Shown here in pieces: positions 63,664 to 64,000 of a DNA stretch of 64,000 nucleotides. Within the stretch, counting starts at the first letter, position 1. Every line of letters starts with the position of its first letter. The translations under genes and the position numbers were made by a program. The notes beneath the pieces are model-generated. The model saw only the letters and a list, made by a program, of their open reading frames with translations. It was not told the origin of the DNA and searched no databases. This DNA comes from an uncultured Erythrobacter sp. (GTDB lineage Bacteria; Pseudomonadota; Alphaproteobacteria; Sphingomonadales; Sphingomonadaceae): NCBI GenBank assembly GCA_947503275.1, contig CANNCZ010000002.1:1-64000 (forward strand), given 5' to 3'.

Positions 63664-64000
63664 TTAAGCCGGGTGGATCATGGTCCAAAAATGCGGGCCA
63701 CCACCCGGCACTTCCCATTCCTCGGTAATGTCAAAGCCGAGCCGCGTATAGATCGCGACATTGCTAGGCGTTGCTGTCTCTAACAATACACCGCGCCCTT
63801 GCTCTGCCGCGCGAGCAATGCCGGCGCGCACCATGGCCCCGCCCCACCCTTTGCCCTGAGCATCTGGCGTGACGCCGACATAGCGCAGATAGTCATAGAT
63901 TTGCGGGCGTGGATGGTGGGCATACATCGCCTCTGCGACAGTAATCCCACGCGATAGTGAACCACCGAAAACCGTGAGCAGGCGCACACTGTCCCACGCT
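63664..64000 (-). CDS. GNAT-family N-acetyltransferase (5' end outside window)
   Basis: The reading frame runs through the window edge. The visible part has YLRYVGVTPDAQGKGWGGAMVRAGIARAAEQGRGVLLETATPSNVAIYTRLGFDITEEWEVPGGGPHFWTM, with the acetyl-CoA loop Q-G-K-G-W-G and the ATPSNVAIYxRLGF signature. Substrate unknown. Confidence 0.9.
   Translation of the reverse strand, partial: AWDSVRLLTVFGGSLSRGITVAEAMYAHHPRPQIYDYLRYVGVTPDAQGKGWGGAMVRAGIARAAEQGRGVLLETATPSNVAIYTRLGFDITEEWEVPGGGPHFWTMIHPA

Noticed and set aside
1..64000. CRISPR array
   Set aside because: No regularly spaced short repeats of CRISPR type; the only regular repeat is the coding 135-bp one at 29.6-30.5 kb.

Overview
The window looks like the chromosome of an alphaproteobacterium, most likely of the Sphingomonadales (Erythrobacteraceae-like). 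This rests on inference from the GC-rich codon use, the housekeeping genes (bifunctional Rel/Spo, aerobic HemF, PdeM, IF-3), the DUF1800/DUF1501 and DUF547 pairs, and the style of the Ser/Thr kinase + ECF sigma pair. No rRNA is present and one complete tRNA gene (Ser-GGA) is seen.

Layout. 1-8.0 kb (minus strand): a truncated trypsin-like autotransporter, a decayed IS6-type remnant, a SLOG-SLATT membrane protein, a second secreted trypsin-like protease, a small lipoprotein and a TIR-TPR protein. 8.2-11.0 kb: a compact RiPP cluster made of a precursor with four Gly-framed Tyr/His-x-Gln units, a radical SAM/SPASM enzyme and a JmjC-type oxygenase. 11.7-20 kb: lipoprotein, Ser/Thr kinase with TPR, ECF sigma factor, outer-membrane barrel, a MarR regulator divergent from a SnoaL-like gene with two visible operators, an AraC-type regulator and a beta-lactamase-family lipoprotein. 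19.8-27.6 kb: three IS6-family copies, two of them the same 613-bp deletion derivative, surrounding a DUF1800/DUF1501 pair and a retropepsin-like gene. 27.9-34 kb: secreted proteins, including one with seven 45-residue four-cysteine repeats, and a divergent LuxR-type response regulator / 7TM histidine kinase pair.

34.4-50.8 kb holds two adjacent tRNA-associated islands. Island 1 (34365-39785) is bounded by two imperfect copies of a tRNA 3' half and carries one tight four-gene operon: a DUF5706/PycTM-like membrane protein, a GAF-histidine kinase, a receiver-like protein and a class III nucleotide cyclase. I read it as a Pycsar-like defence module wired to a two-component relay. It is the strongest candidate for an undescribed system here. 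Island 2 (40150-50784) is an integrative element at the 3' end of tRNA-Ser(GGA), marked by a 14-bp direct repeat, with a P4-type integrase, XRE and ImmA/IrrE regulators, an excisionase-like protein, a RepA-like helicase and small phage-type genes.

50.9-64 kb is core genome: cyclophilin, DUF1905 protein, chemotaxis receptor, Rel/Spo, hybrid histidine kinase, HemF, PdeM, IF-3 (probably started at ATA), two tandem DUF547 proteins and a partial GNAT acetyltransferase.
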